This document shows positions 54,191 to 63,664 of a DNA stretch of 64,000 nucleotides, in pieces. The notes beneath the pieces were generated by a model, which made no database searches, was not told the DNA's origin, and saw nothing but the letters and a program-made list of their open reading frames with translations. The position numbers and the translations under genes are program-made. How positions within the stretch are numbered: position 1 is the first letter of the stretch; each line of letters opens with the position of its first letter. The DNA is from Methylobacterium sp. Leaf117 (lineage in GTDB: Bacteria > Pseudomonadota > Alphaproteobacteria > Rhizobiales > Beijerinckiaceae): NCBI RefSeq assembly GCF_001422985.1, contig NZ_LMNL01000023.1:134516-198515 (forward strand), written 5' to 3'.

Positions 54191-55297
54191 GTGAGCAAAC
54201 CTCCGAGACCCGCCTCGAAGGCGTCGGCGCCAAAATCGCCGACCCTGCACCCGCTGCCCGAGTCGCTGCTCACGCCCGAGCGGCGCGAGGATGACCTGGA
54301 GCAATCGATCCGCCCGTTGAGCCTGTCCGAGTTCATCGGACAGCGGGCGGCGCGTGCCAACATGAGCATCTTCATCGAGTCGGCCAAGAAGACTGGTTCC
54401 GCGCTCGATCACGTCCTGTTCGTTGGCCCGCCCGGCCTCGGCAAGACGACGCTGGCGCAGATCGTGGCGCGTGAGCTCGGGGTGAACTTCCGATCGACCT
54501 CCGGTCCCGTCATCGCCAAGGCGGGTGATCTGGCGGCGCAGCTCACCAACCTCGAAGAGCGCGACGTACTCTTCATCGATGAGATTCACCGTCTTAATCC
54601 GGCGGTGGAAGAAATCCTCTATCCAGCGATGGAGGATTATCAGCTCGACCTCATCATCGGCGAAGGACCGGCTGCGCGCTCGGTGAAAATCGAGCTGCCT
54701 AAGTTCACTCTGGTCGGCGCAACGACCCGTGCTGGCCTGCTGACCACGCCCTTGCGCGACCGCTTCGGCATTCCAATCCGCCTGGAATTCTACGACGTCG
54801 ATGAACTCGAACTGATCGTGAGCCGCGGCGCCCGGGTGCTGGGCCTCGGCATGTCGGCCGAGGGGGCCAACGAGATCGCCAAGCGTGCGCGAGGCACGCC
54901 CCGTATCGCTGGGCGGCTCCTGCGCCGAGTGCGCGACTTCGCCATCGTGGCCGATGCCCCGACGGTGACGCGTGCTATCGCCGACCGGGCGCTTCAACTC
55001 CTCGACGTCGATCCGGCGGGTCTCGACGTCATGGACCGCAAGTACCTGACGATGATCGCAAAATCTTTCAACGGTGGACCCGTGGGGATCGAGACCATCG
55101 CTGCCGCGCTGTCCGAACCGCGCGATGCCATCGAGGACATCATCGAGCCGTTCCTGATCCAAAAGGGCTTCGTTCAGCGGACGCCGCGCGGGCGGATGCT
55201 CACGCCCCACGCCTTTCGGCATATGGGATTTCCCGAGCCCCGACGCGAATCGGGCGGGCAGTTCGGCCTGTTCAATGCGGACGATCCGGACGCCTGA
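54191..55297 (+). CDS. ruvB: Holliday junction helicase motor RuvB
   Basis: 368-residue AAA+ motor that drives branch migration. Walker [10 protein letters not shown], Walker [10 protein letters not shown], sensor 1 [19 protein letters not shown] with the arginine finger, and sensor 2 [17 protein letters not shown] are intact; the winged-helix domain (about 275-345) ends with [12 protein letters not shown]. The start is GTG 54191. An N-terminal extension of about 20 residues ([16 protein letters not shown]) precedes the usual [10 protein letters not shown]. It ends nine bases from the convergent GGDEF-EAL gene. Confidence 0.97.
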   Translation: MSKPPRPASKASAPKSPTLHPLPESLLTPERREDDLEQSIRPLSLSEFIGQRAARANMSIFIESAKKTGSALDHVLFVGPPGLGKTTLAQIVARELGVNFRSTSGPVIAKAGDLAAQLTNLEERDVLFIDEIHRLNPAVEEILYPAMEDYQLDLIIGEGPAARSVKIELPKFTLVGATTRAGLLTTPLRDRFGIPIRLEFYDVDELELIVSRGARVLGLGMSAEGANEIAKRARGTPRIAGRLLRRVRDFAIVADAPTVTRAIADRALQLLDVDPAGLDVMDRKYLTMIAKSFNGGPVGIETIAAALSEPRDAIEDIIEPFLIQKGFVQRTPRGRMLTPHAFRHMGFPEPRRESGGQFGLFNADDPDA

Positions 55298-55318
55298 ACC
55301 GACCCATCAGGCCGCGTC
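55289..55318. terminator. Hairpin over the stop codons of ruvB and the GGDEF-EAL gene
   Basis: CCTGA (55293-55297, ending the ruvB stop) pairs with TCAGG (55307-55311, holding the opposite gene's stop), extended by GACG/CGTC with a small bulge. Its location between two gene ends only nine bases apart suggests a shared terminator, though the stem is short. Confidence 0.35.
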
Positions 55319-58066
55319 GCGTTGCGGCTTCGCGTCGCCCCGGGCTTCGTGAAAGCTTGATATTGCGGATGCCGGGTTCGCGAGAAAGCTCGTCAGGTCT
55401 ACGAGCGGAAGGGGACGGCTGAACAGGAAGCCCTGCACTTCATCGCAGCCCTCGGCTTCTAAAATGGCGGCCTGCTCCAGCGTTTCGACACCTTCGGCCA
55501 CAACACCCATGTTGCAGGCCTTACCTAGACCCACCATCGCCCGGACGATGGCGACGCTGCCTGCGTCCCGCCCCAGAGTCCGGACAAAGCTCTGATCGAT
55601 TTTGAGCTTGTCGAAGGGAAAGCGCCGCAGGTAGCTGACGCTGGAATAACCGGTGCCGAAATCGTCCATGGCGATCCGCAGACCGAGGGCTTGGAGTCGA
55701 TGCAGGGTCCTCAGGGTCTCGGCATTGTCCTGGAGCAGCACGGATTCCGTAATCTCGAGCTCCAGGCGGCTTGCGGGAAGCCCGGAACGCATCAGCGCTT
55801 GGGCTACGTCATTGACGAGGTCGCCCCGGACGAACTGCACGGACGAGAGATTGACCGCGACTTTAAGAGCATCCGGCCAATCGACCGCATCGTGGCAAGC
55901 CTGAGTCAGCACCCAGGCCCCGATGGGCCGGATCAATCCGGTCTCCTCCGCCAGCGGAATGAACGTCGCGGGGCTGATCAGACCGTGCTCCGGATGGCGC
56001 CAGCGCAGCAGGGCCTCGAAGCCGTTGAGGGTGCGAGCCCGCGCCGCGACGAGGGGTTGATAATGCAACTCGAACTGGCCAGCAGCCAACGCGCGGCGTA
56101 GCTCAGCTCCGAGACGATGACGTCGCTGGATCGCCGTATCCATATCGTCTGCAAAGAAACGCCAGGTTCCGCGACCCGCTGCTTTGGCTTGATACAGTGC
56201 CACGTCGGCACGGCGCAGAATGGTATCGCTGTCGGTGTCCGCCTCCGCATCCACGACCGCAATGCCGATACTTGTGCCGACCACGATCTCCTGGTCCTGA
56301 AGCGTGAATGGAATCTGGAGCATGGCGCCGATGCGCGCTGCGAGATCAGCCGCATCCGCGGGATCGGCGATCCCGGATTGGACGATAGCGAACTCGTCGC
56401 CGCCCAGACGGGCGACGAAGTCCGTCGCCCGCAGGCAGTCCTGCAGGCGCTGTGCAGCTTGGCGTAAGAGGGCATCGCCGGCCGGGTGGCCCAGCGTGTC
56501 GTTCACCATCTTGAAGCCGTCGAGGTCCAGATACAGGGCAGCCGTGAGCGATCCGGAGATCCGTTGATCGAGGACGGTCTCCAAATGTTCACGCAGGAAG
56601 GCACGGTTCGGAAGGCCGGTGAGCGTATCGTGACGCGCCATCCGAAGGATCTGCGCCTCACTCTGGCGCCGATCGGTGATATCTTCATGCGTGCATTGCC
56701 AGCCATCACGGTTGGGAACGTGCTTGATGGCGATGGCTCGCCCATCCGCGAGATCCCAGGTGAAGGCTGCCGGCATTTCCCAAGCACGCTCCCGGTTCGG
56801 CCAGGGCGGGCCTCGATCGCCGTTGCACGCGACAAGATAGGCCCGGATCAAGGCGAGTGTCGTTCCGGGCTGTCGCAGGTCCGATGGCACGGCGTAAAGT
56901 TCGATGTAGCGCGCATTCATGACGACGAGCCTGTCGTCCGAGTCGAACAGGCAAACGCCCTGCGCCATGTTGTCCAGTGCGATCCCGAAGCGAGCATACT
57001 GATGACGGAGGTCGCGTTCGCTCCGGGCTTGCTCCTCAGCGCGCAGCAGCATCTCCTGTCCGCGGGCCTGACGGAAACCAAGCACCAGAAGGCCGACGAG
57101 GCCGAGATCGAGCAGGCCTGCCGACAGGCCGAGCACCATAGCGTGACGGTGCCATGGTGCGAGCGCCGCCGCTGTAGTCCGGCTGACGCTCAGGATCGCA
57201 GGGTAATTCGACAGAGTTCTGGTCGCGACGAAACGGTCCTGTGCATCGATAGGGCTGACGGTTCGAGTGACACCGCCGGCCCGATTCTGCGCGGCGATCA
57301 GGGCGGCACCGGTCGTCGAATAGCCGCGCCCGATCGCACCCTCCCAGTGCGGATGGCGGACCAGAAGAACCCCGTCTGTCCGGAACATGGAGATGACATA
57401 GTCGGGTTGTGGCGCGATCTGGCTGTAAAGGCCGGTGAAGTACTGCAACTCTACGGCCCCGAGTACGAGACCTAGGAAGTTGCCATCCGGGGCGGAGATC
57501 TTGCGGGCGATATAGAGCGTCCAGGTTCCGTTGCCGCGATTCTGGACCGGTTCACTGATGAAGCGCTGGAGCGCAGGATTTGATGCCAGCGCCTTGAAGT
57601 AGTCCCGGTCGGCGATATTGACGTCGGGGATCGGCCAGAACCGCGTGAAGTTGCGCAGCTTCCCGGTATGGTCGACCACTGTCACAGCATTGACCTGGGG
57701 CAGGGCCGCCGTTCGAGCCCGGAGGGATTCGTGCATGGCGCGCGTCGTGAGATGGACGTCGAATGCCGCTGGCGTCGTGATTTCGGCCGCTCGGACCTCG
57801 TCGATGACTGCCTCCTGCACCAATTCGATCGCCTGGAGGGCGCGGTCGGCCTGATCTGCCAGGACAGTCGTCAAGCTGATGAGGTTCTGCTCCGTGTCGG
57901 AGACAGCACGGTCGTGAAGGTCCATAACGAACAAGACTGCGCTCGCCGCAATGGCGAGTCCGAGCAAGGCACCTGCCAGTGTCGGTAAGACAAAGGATTT
58001 GGAGAGAAGGATTTTTATCACATTGATCAGGTGAGAAAATCGTATCCAAGCCTTAGCCAAAAGCAT
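55307..58066 (-). CDS. Membrane GGDEF-EAL c-di-GMP enzyme with CACHE-like sensor and PAS
   Basis: 919 residues. Helix 1 (about 27-49) and helix 2 (about 310-332) flank a periplasmic double-CACHE-like domain, so it senses an outside ligand. A PAS domain (about 358-470) follows, then GGDEF (motif at 555-559, preceded by the product-inhibition site RATD) and EAL (motif 684-686 in FEALLRW, with NLSS, DDFGTGYSS and KIDQSFV downstream). Both catalytic motifs are intact, so cyclase and phosphodiesterase activities are both possible, with PAS or CACHE input deciding. It sits between ruvB and ybgC. Its ATG 58066 follows CAGGA on the coding strand. Confidence 0.93.
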   Translation of the reverse strand: MLLAKAWIRFSHLINVIKILLSKSFVLPTLAGALLGLAIAASAVLFVMDLHDRAVSDTEQNLISLTTVLADQADRALQAIELVQEAVIDEVRAAEITTPAAFDVHLTTRAMHESLRARTAALPQVNAVTVVDHTGKLRNFTRFWPIPDVNIADRDYFKALASNPALQRFISEPVQNRGNGTWTLYIARKISAPDGNFLGLVLGAVELQYFTGLYSQIAPQPDYVISMFRTDGVLLVRHPHWEGAIGRGYSTTGAALIAAQNRAGGVTRTVSPIDAQDRFVATRTLSNYPAILSVSRTTAAALAPWHRHAMVLGLSAGLLDLGLVGLLVLGFRQARGQEMLLRAEEQARSERDLRHQYARFGIALDNMAQGVCLFDSDDRLVVMNARYIELYAVPSDLRQPGTTLALIRAYLVACNGDRGPPWPNRERAWEMPAAFTWDLADGRAIAIKHVPNRDGWQCTHEDITDRRQSEAQILRMARHDTLTGLPNRAFLREHLETVLDQRISGSLTAALYLDLDGFKMVNDTLGHPAGDALLRQAAQRLQDCLRATDFVARLGGDEFAIVQSGIADPADAADLAARIGAMLQIPFTLQDQEIVVGTSIGIAVVDAEADTDSDTILRRADVALYQAKAAGRGTWRFFADDMDTAIQRRHRLGAELRRALAAGQFELHYQPLVAARARTLNGFEALLRWRHPEHGLISPATFIPLAEETGLIRPIGAWVLTQACHDAVDWPDALKVAVNLSSVQFVRGDLVNDVAQALMRSGLPASRLELEITESVLLQDNAETLRTLHRLQALGLRIAMDDFGTGYSSVSYLRRFPFDKLKIDQSFVRTLGRDAGSVAIVRAMVGLGKACNMGVVAEGVETLEQAAILEAEGCDEVQGFLFSRPLPLVDLTSFLANPASAISSFHEARGDAKPQRDAA

Positions 58067-58448
58067 GACACCATCCTGAGCACCATCATCATGGCTTGCT
58101 CACTGATGCAGCAACGCTCAAGTCAGCTTCGTAAAAGAGCCAAGAGCTCTGCGCACAGGCGCTTCTCCTGCGACCAGTGAGGAAACGGGTTAATTTTTCC
58201 TATGAGACCTCCCAACCTGCGCGCGGCGGTGCTTGGGATGGTTTGCACGCGCTGGTTTTAATCAGCCGAACATTGAAGTGGATCTTCGTTGCTCGAGATC
58301 GCGAATCTGCTAGAGCCGCCAGCCACTAAGCGATCCAAACGGTCCGCCTCCCTCAAAGCGGCGTTGACGATCCCTTCGACTGCTGCCGCAAAACACGGCG
58401 AGGACGCAATCCACGCCGTACCCCATCACAAATTCGGGAGCCTCACCG
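58067..58448. other. Intergenic region between GGDEF-EAL gene and ybgC
   Basis: 382 bases between divergent starts. No convincing gene; a TTG-initiated frame at 58289-58501 overlaps ybgC and has no domain. An AT-rich patch at about 58185-58205 is probable promoter material. Confidence 0.4.
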
Positions 58449-58892
58449 TTGACCCTCGGGAATCCTGGCGAACACACCCTACAAGTGCGCGTCTACTATG
58501 AAGACACGGACTTTTCCGGGTTCGTCTACCATGCGAGCTACCTCCGTTTCATGGAGCGGGGACGCACCGAACTCCTGCGTAGTCTCGCCGGTGATCAGTC
58601 CGATCTGCATCGAGATGCGGAAGGTCTGCATTTCGTGGTTCGACGGATGGTGATTGATTATGCCAAGCCCGCGCGGATGGACGACATCTTGACGGTCGGG
58701 ACTTGGACGACCGCGATGAAGGGCGCGTCAATGCACCTCGCCCAAGAGGTTCGGCGCGGGGACGAGGGGCTGGTGAAGGCGGAGGTCGTCGTCGCTTGCG
58801 TTCGCGACGGTCGGGCAGTCCGCCTGCCCGACAGTTTGCACCTGAGACTCGCGCCGGACCAAAGCGGTGATCACCTGCAGTCAAGCCGCTGA
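58449..58892 (+). CDS. ybgC: YbgC/tol-pal-associated acyl-CoA thioesterase
   Basis: 147-residue hot-dog-fold thioesterase hydrolysing acyl-CoA (or acyl-ACP-linked) esters, conserved at the head of tol-pal clusters. Active-site Asp in VYYEDTDFSGFVYHASYLRFMERGR; further fold segments FVVRRMVIDYAKPARMDD and EVVVACVRDG. The only plausible start is TTG 58449, which gives the usual distance to the catalytic motif. It precedes tolQ by 253 bases, more than the usual tight spacing, so tolQRA may have its own promoter. Confidence 0.93.
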   Translation: MTLGNPGEHTLQVRVYYEDTDFSGFVYHASYLRFMERGRTELLRSLAGDQSDLHRDAEGLHFVVRRMVIDYAKPARMDDILTVGTWTTAMKGASMHLAQEVRRGDEGLVKAEVVVACVRDGRAVRLPDSLHLRLAPDQSGDHLQSSR

Positions 58893-59145
58893 ACGATGGT
58901 CTGATCTCGCGGACTTCGCCGGGATGAGGGCGACCTTCACCTCTGGGGACGGCAAGGGAATGTTAACCCTGACGCATGCTTAACTGATCCGAGGGCGGGC
59001 GTGTGCGACGCACAAGGGCGCCCCATACTTTCGACAGATTCGCGAGCCATTGAGCCTTGAAATCGCACAAGGTTCTGATTGAGGCGCGTGAGTCGGACCG
59101 CCGAATCCGTGACGCCTGCGCGCGGGGTTTTTCGAGGATCATGTC

Positions 59146-59862
59146 ATGAACCCAGCCGATGCCATGCAGGCGATGCCGGCCCCAGACATGACGTTGCTCG
59201 GCCTGTTCCTTCAGGCGCATTTCGTCGTGAAGGTCGTGATGCTCGGGCTGATCGGCGCATCGATCTGGTGCTGGTCGATCATCGTCGACAAGACGCTTCT
59301 GTTTCGTCGGACCAAGGCTGAGATGGACGCCTTCGAGGAGGCATTCTGGTCCGGGCGGTCGCTCGAGGAACTCTACCGCTCGTTCAACGATCGTCCGGCC
59401 GTCGGGCAAGGCGCTTTGTTCGTGGCCGCCATGCGGGAGTGGAAACGCTCCTTCGAGGGTTCCGGACGTCAGATCCAGAGCTTGTCTCAGCGGATCGACA
59501 AGGTGCTTGATGTAACGATCCAGCGTGAAGTCGAGCGCCTTGAGTCCCGCTTGCTCTTTCTCGCCTCGATCGGTTCGGCAGGCCCCTATATCGGTTTGTT
59601 CGGGACGGTCTGGGGCATCATGACGGCCTTCACGTCGATCGCGGCCTCGAAGAACACCTCTCTGGCAGTCGTGGCGCCTGGCATTGCCGAGGCGCTGTTC
59701 GCAACGGCAATTGGCCTCTTTGCTGCCATTCCGGCCGTGCTCGCCTACAACAAATTGCAGGCGACGGTAGCCAAGAACCAGTCGCGCCTCGAGGGTTTCG
59801 CCGACGAGTTCTCCGCCATCCTCTCGCGGCAGATCGACGAGCGCCTCTCGCTCGTCGCCTGA
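59146..59862 (+). CDS. tolQ: Tol-Pal system proton channel subunit TolQ
   Basis: 238-residue inner-membrane protein with three helices (about 20-42, 140-162 and 175-200), forming with TolR the proton-driven motor that energises TolA at the division site. Family features: LIGASIWCWSIIVDKTLLFRR after helix 1, ASIGSAGPYIGLFGTVWGIMTAF and GIAEALFATAIGLFAAIPAVLAYN. The Thr and polar residues lining the channel are present. ATG 59146 is used. It starts the tolQ-tolR-tolA-tolB series. Confidence 0.97.
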   Translation: MNPADAMQAMPAPDMTLLGLFLQAHFVVKVVMLGLIGASIWCWSIIVDKTLLFRRTKAEMDAFEEAFWSGRSLEELYRSFNDRPAVGQGALFVAAMREWKRSFEGSGRQIQSLSQRIDKVLDVTIQREVERLESRLLFLASIGSAGPYIGLFGTVWGIMTAFTSIAASKNTSLAVVAPGIAEALFATAIGLFAAIPAVLAYNKLQATVAKNQSRLEGFADEFSAILSRQIDERLSLVA

Positions 59863-59889
59863 TCCCACACCGACAGCCGAGGAACGAAC

Positions 59890-60336
59890 ATGGGCATGGC
59901 CCACGGAGCAGCGCAGGGCGGGGGCGGACGGCGTCGGCGGGGACGCCGACACGCTGCTATAAACGAGATCAACATGACGCCGTTCATCGACGTCGTGCTG
60001 GTGCTGCTCATCGTCTTCATGGTTGCGGCACCGATGATGACGGTGGGGGTGCCTCTCGACCTCCCGCAATCAAAGGCGAGCCCACTCAATTCCGACACCA
60101 AGCCGGTGACTTTGTCGATTCGTCAGTCCGGTCAGGTGTTTCTGGGCGAGAACGAACTCTCCGACGATACCATCGTGCCGAAGCTCACCGAAACGTCGAA
60201 GTCCGGCTTCGACGAACGGGTCTTCGTCCGCGGCGACAAGCGGGTGGATTACGGCCGGGTGGCGCAGGTGATGGCGATCGTAACCGGGGGCGGCTTCAAG
60301 AAGGTCGCCCTTGTCACTGAGCCAGATCAGAAGTAG
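59890..60336 (+). CDS. tolR: Tol-Pal system subunit TolR
   Basis: 148 residues. A basic, Gly-rich N-terminus (QGGGGRRRRGRRHAAI) precedes the single membrane helix with the proton-binding Asp (NMTPFIDVVLVLLIVFMVAAP), then the periplasmic TolR/ExbD domain ending YGRVAQVMAIVTGGGFKKVALVTE. It lies 27 bases after tolQ. The Asp in the helix is intact, so the motor should be active. Confidence 0.96.
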   Translation: MGMAHGAAQGGGGRRRRGRRHAAINEINMTPFIDVVLVLLIVFMVAAPMMTVGVPLDLPQSKASPLNSDTKPVTLSIRQSGQVFLGENELSDDTIVPKLTETSKSGFDERVFVRGDKRVDYGRVAQVMAIVTGGGFKKVALVTEPDQK

Positions 60337-60349
60337 CGGGCGCGGGACG

Positions 60350-61744
60350 GTGCGGATTCCCTTCAAGCGCAGTGAACCGGGTGTCTGGGTCTCGGCCGCG
60401 ACGCATGTCGGCCTGCTGACGGTCGCCCTGCTGTCGGTGGCAGCCCCGGCGCTGCCAGATGCGCAAGAGGGTGTCCCCGTTGAAGTGATGACCGAGCAGC
60501 AATACTCGGAACTCACCAAGGGCGAACGCAATGCCGACGCGCCGCAGCCGAACGCCAAACCTCGGGCCGACCGCGTTGCCGACAAGTTCGAGGAGCGCGA
60601 GCCCGAGAACGCCAAGGTCGATGCTCCTGCCCCGCCGAAACGACCGGCCGACATGAAGGTGGCGAGCGCCGAGGAGATGCCGCTGCGCTCCAGCGAACCC
60701 GATCCGCAGGAAGCGAAGGCCGAAGCAGCCAAGGCCGAAGCAGCTAAGGCGGAAGCGGCGGAAAAGACCGCGAAGGCTGAAGCCGCGAAAGCCGCTGCCG
60801 CCGCTGAAGCCAAGGCCGCTGCTGCCGCCGAGGCGAAGGCCGTGGCCGCTGCCGAGGCCAAAGCCGCAGCGGCCGAAGCGAAGACCGCCGCTGCGAAGGC
60901 AAAGGCTGAAGCCATCAAGCGCGAGCAACTTGCCGAACTGATTGAGAAGCAGGAGGCCGAGGCAGAGGCGAAGGCCGAAGCCGCCGCCAAGGCCGAGGCT
61001 GCGAAGGCCGAGGCAAGGACGGAGGCGGCCCGGAAAGCCAAGGCTGAAGCCAAGGCGAAGGCCGACGCGGAGGCGAAGGCCGAGAAGGAAGCCGAGGCCA
61101 AGGCCAAGGCTGTCGCGGAGGCGAAAGCCAAGGCCGAGGCCGAGCGCCAGAAGGAACTTGCCGAAGCTAAAGCGGAGGCGGCAGCTGAGGCTGCCGCGAA
61201 AGCCAAGGCGGATGCCGCCGCCAAGGCGAAGGCCAAGGCGATGGCCGATGCCAAGGCGAAGGCGGATGGGGAAGCCAAGGCCAAGAAGCAGGCCGAACTC
61301 GCGGATAAGTTCAGCGCGGGCGATATCCGCTCGCTCCTCGCCGCGAAGGCACCATCGCAATCCACCGGCGCCACAGGCCGAGAGGTACAGCGCACCGCGT
61401 CCCTCGGGGCTGCCTCCGGCAACGCCCAGCGCCTGTCACCGTCCCTGCGCGACGCTCTCGTGGGAATGCTCCAGCAGCAGATCGAGCGTTGTTACGTGGC
61501 GCCTCCAGGCGCTACGCAAGGGGTGGTGCTGCCGATGCTCGATATCCGGCTCAATCCGGATGGTACGTTGACCACCGAACCTCGCATCATGCGGGGGGGC
61601 GCGAATGCGGTCGATCGTTCGATCGCGGAGGCCGCTCAGCGCGCCGTGCGCCGATGTGCCCCCTACAAGATACCGACCCAGTACGCGCCGTATTACAACG
61701 ACTGGAAAGCCATCAACGCGGAGTTCGAGTTCTCGCGGGTGTGA
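60350..61744 (+). CDS. tolA: Tol-Pal system protein TolA
   Basis: 464 residues bridging inner and outer membrane. One membrane helix (GVWVSAATHVGLLTVALLSVAA) follows a short basic start, then a roughly 230-residue Ala/Lys/Glu helical rod (repeats of KAEAAKAEAAK type, about 120-355), then a globular C-terminal domain (LRDALVGMLQQQIERCYVAPPGA...NAEFEFSRV) with the paired Cys typical of TolA D3. Start GTG 60350, 13 bases after tolR; a TTG at 60311 would overlap tolR. The rod is coded by imperfect GCC-AAG-GCC-GAG repeats that could vary in length. Confidence 0.94.
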   Translation: MRIPFKRSEPGVWVSAATHVGLLTVALLSVAAPALPDAQEGVPVEVMTEQQYSELTKGERNADAPQPNAKPRADRVADKFEEREPENAKVDAPAPPKRPADMKVASAEEMPLRSSEPDPQEAKAEAAKAEAAKAEAAEKTAKAEAAKAAAAAEAKAAAAAEAKAVAAAEAKAAAAEAKTAAAKAKAEAIKREQLAELIEKQEAEAEAKAEAAAKAEAAKAEARTEAARKAKAEAKAKADAEAKAEKEAEAKAKAVAEAKAKAEAERQKELAEAKAEAAAEAAAKAKADAAAKAKAKAMADAKAKADGEAKAKKQAELADKFSAGDIRSLLAAKAPSQSTGATGREVQRTASLGAASGNAQRLSPSLRDALVGMLQQQIERCYVAPPGATQGVVLPMLDIRLNPDGTLTTEPRIMRGGANAVDRSIAEAAQRAVRRCAPYKIPTQYAPYYNDWKAINAEFEFSRV

Positions 61745-61895
61745 TAGCGGCGTCAGGTGGTGACGGCGTAGAGCTTTCCGGACGCCGGGCGCTGACATGG
61801 TTCGTCATGCCTCGGTCCCTTGTCCCGGGTCGACGCATGCCCGCCGCTCCGAACCCATCCCCGATCCTCGCATTCCCACGACCACGGAATCGAAC

Positions 61896-63215
61896 ATGCA
61901 TCCCAGTCTTCCCAGGGGCCTGACGTCGCTCCTCGCTCTCCTGGCCCTTGTTCTATTCGGCCTCAACCCGGCGACGGCGCAACTCAACCTGCGCATCGGC
62001 GGTGGATCGTTCCAGCCGATGCCGATCGCAGTCACGGATTTCTCGGGTGATCCGAGCCTCGGCCTTCTTGTCTCCAGCGTGGTCACGAACAATCTGCGTC
62101 GCTCCGGCTATTTCACCCCCGTGGAGAAGGGGAAGTTCCCCGAGGCCCCGGGTTTCGATGCGGTCCCGGGTTTCGATAAGTGGAAGGCGGCGGGTGTTCA
62201 GGCTCTGATCACCGGGCGCGTCGCGCGCGACGCCTCGGGCAAGCTCAAAGTCGAGTTTCGTCTCTGGGACGTCACCTCCGGCCAGCAGATGACAGGTCAG
62301 CAATACGGCACCGATCCAGCCAACGCGCGCCGCACCGGGCATCTCATCTCCGATGCAGTCTATACCAAGATCACCGGCCTTGGTCCCTGGTTCGACAGTC
62401 GCATCGCCTTCGTGGACGAGTCCGGCTCTAAGGAGAACCGGCGCAAGCGACTCATGGTGATGGACCAGGACGGCGCCAATGTGCGGGCGCTCACCAACGG
62501 CGACAACGCCGTCGTCGCGCCGCGCTATTCGCCGGCGACTCAAGACATCGCCTTCATGACACAGACCACCGGCCAGCAACCGCGTATTCAGGTCATCAAC
62601 CTCGAGACCGGGAGCCGGCAGGCGCTCGGCAAATCCGGTTCGATGAGCACCAGCCCGCGGTTCTCGCCCGACGGCCGCCGCCTCGTGATGAGCGTTCAGG
62701 AGGGCGGCAATGCCGACATCGTCATCATGGACCTCGCCACGAAGGCGCAGACGCCGATCACCAACGGCAACGCCATCGATACCTCGCCGACCTTCTCACC
62801 CGATGGCAGCCAGATCGTGTTCGAGTCGGATCGCGGAGGTTCGCAGCAGATCTACGTCATGAGTGCCTCGGGCTCGAACCCGACTCGCATTTCCTTCGGC
62901 GAAGGATCGGCCTCGCAGCCGGCCTGGTCGCCACGCGGCGACCTCATCGCTTTCACGCGCCAGCGCAAGGGAGGCTTCGCTATCTGCGTGATGAAGCCCG
63001 ACGGGACGGGCGAGCGCGTGCTGACCGAAGGCTTCCACAACGAGGGTCCGACCTTCGCGCCGAATGGTCAATACGTGCTGTTTTTCCGTGATCCAGGCGG
63101 CCAGGGCGGGGGCAAGCTCTACATGGTGGATATCACCGGCAAGGTTGAGCAGCCGGTACCGACGCCGTCCTACGCGTCGGACCCGACTTGGTCGCCGCTG
63201 CTGTCGGGGAAGTAA
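61896..63215 (+). CDS. tolB: Tol-Pal system beta-propeller protein TolB
   Basis: 439-residue periplasmic protein. The signal peptide (LTSLLALLALVLFGLNPATA, cut before QLNLRIGGG) precedes the N-terminal TolB domain (about 30-160, with MPIAVTDFSGD) and a six-bladed propeller with the recurrent blade motif (FSPDGRRLVMS, FSPDGSQIVFESDRGG, WSPRGDLIAFTRQ, FAPNGQYVLFF). It interacts with Pal and TolA. ATG 61896 chosen by signal peptide. Usually followed by pal; here the next co-directional gene is absent. Confidence 0.96.
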   Translation: MHPSLPRGLTSLLALLALVLFGLNPATAQLNLRIGGGSFQPMPIAVTDFSGDPSLGLLVSSVVTNNLRRSGYFTPVEKGKFPEAPGFDAVPGFDKWKAAGVQALITGRVARDASGKLKVEFRLWDVTSGQQMTGQQYGTDPANARRTGHLISDAVYTKITGLGPWFDSRIAFVDESGSKENRRKRLMVMDQDGANVRALTNGDNAVVAPRYSPATQDIAFMTQTTGQQPRIQVINLETGSRQALGKSGSMSTSPRFSPDGRRLVMSVQEGGNADIVIMDLATKAQTPITNGNAIDTSPTFSPDGSQIVFESDRGGSQQIYVMSASGSNPTRISFGEGSASQPAWSPRGDLIAFTRQRKGGFAICVMKPDGTGERVLTEGFHNEGPTFAPNGQYVLFFRDPGGQGGGKLYMVDITGKVEQPVPTPSYASDPTWSPLLSGK

Positions 63216-63238
63216 ACGCTTCGCGTTTGGTTGAACCT

Positions 63239-63607
63239 TCAGCCGCGCTCGAAGCCTGCGGTCCGACGGACGAAACCGAAGGCGGAACTCAGCGAGGCAC
63301 CGGCAGCTCCGGCCGCTGCCTGAACGGCGCCTGCGGCGGCTTGCGCAGCATCGCTTGCCGTCGCAACCAGGGTTGATTCGGCATTCGTCAGGACATCGAC
63401 CGGTTGGGCTACACGCTGCGCGGCCCGCGCAAAGCCCCGTCGCAGGACCTCTCGATCGTTACTCATCAAAGCCGGAAGTCGTGGATCGGCCAAGGCGATT
63501 AGCAAGTCTCCATCCTGAAATGTTATTTCCAGCAAGGTCTGAGGCTGAGACTCTTCGGCCGACACTGATGTCAATGCAGTGGCGGCGAGTAGCGCCGGTC
63601 CGCTCAA
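63239..63607 (-). CDS. Hypothetical protein with Ala-rich C-terminus
   Basis: 122 residues if started at TTG 63607; GTG 63565 would give 108. The first part (LLEITFQDGDLLIALADPRLPALMSNDREVLRRGFARAAQR) looks folded and the last third (AAQAAAGAVQAAAGAAGASLSSAFGF) is an Ala/Gly helix that could be amphipathic, loosely like phasin or granule-binding tails. No family recognised. Convergent with tolB, where pal would be expected. Confidence 0.45.
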   Translation of the reverse strand: MSGPALLAATALTSVSAEESQPQTLLEITFQDGDLLIALADPRLPALMSNDREVLRRGFARAAQRVAQPVDVLTNAESTLVATASDAAQAAAGAVQAAAGAAGASLSSAFGFVRRTAGFERG

Positions 63608-63664
63608 GTCGATGTTCGACGCAAGGGCGAGGCTTCCTTTCAGGCCGTCGAGAACCTGTCCACC

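Noticed and set aside
58289..58501. 70-codon TTG-started frame before ybgC
   Set aside because: It overlaps the ybgC start, has no ribosome-binding site or recognisable sequence character, and ends inside the conserved thioesterase region.
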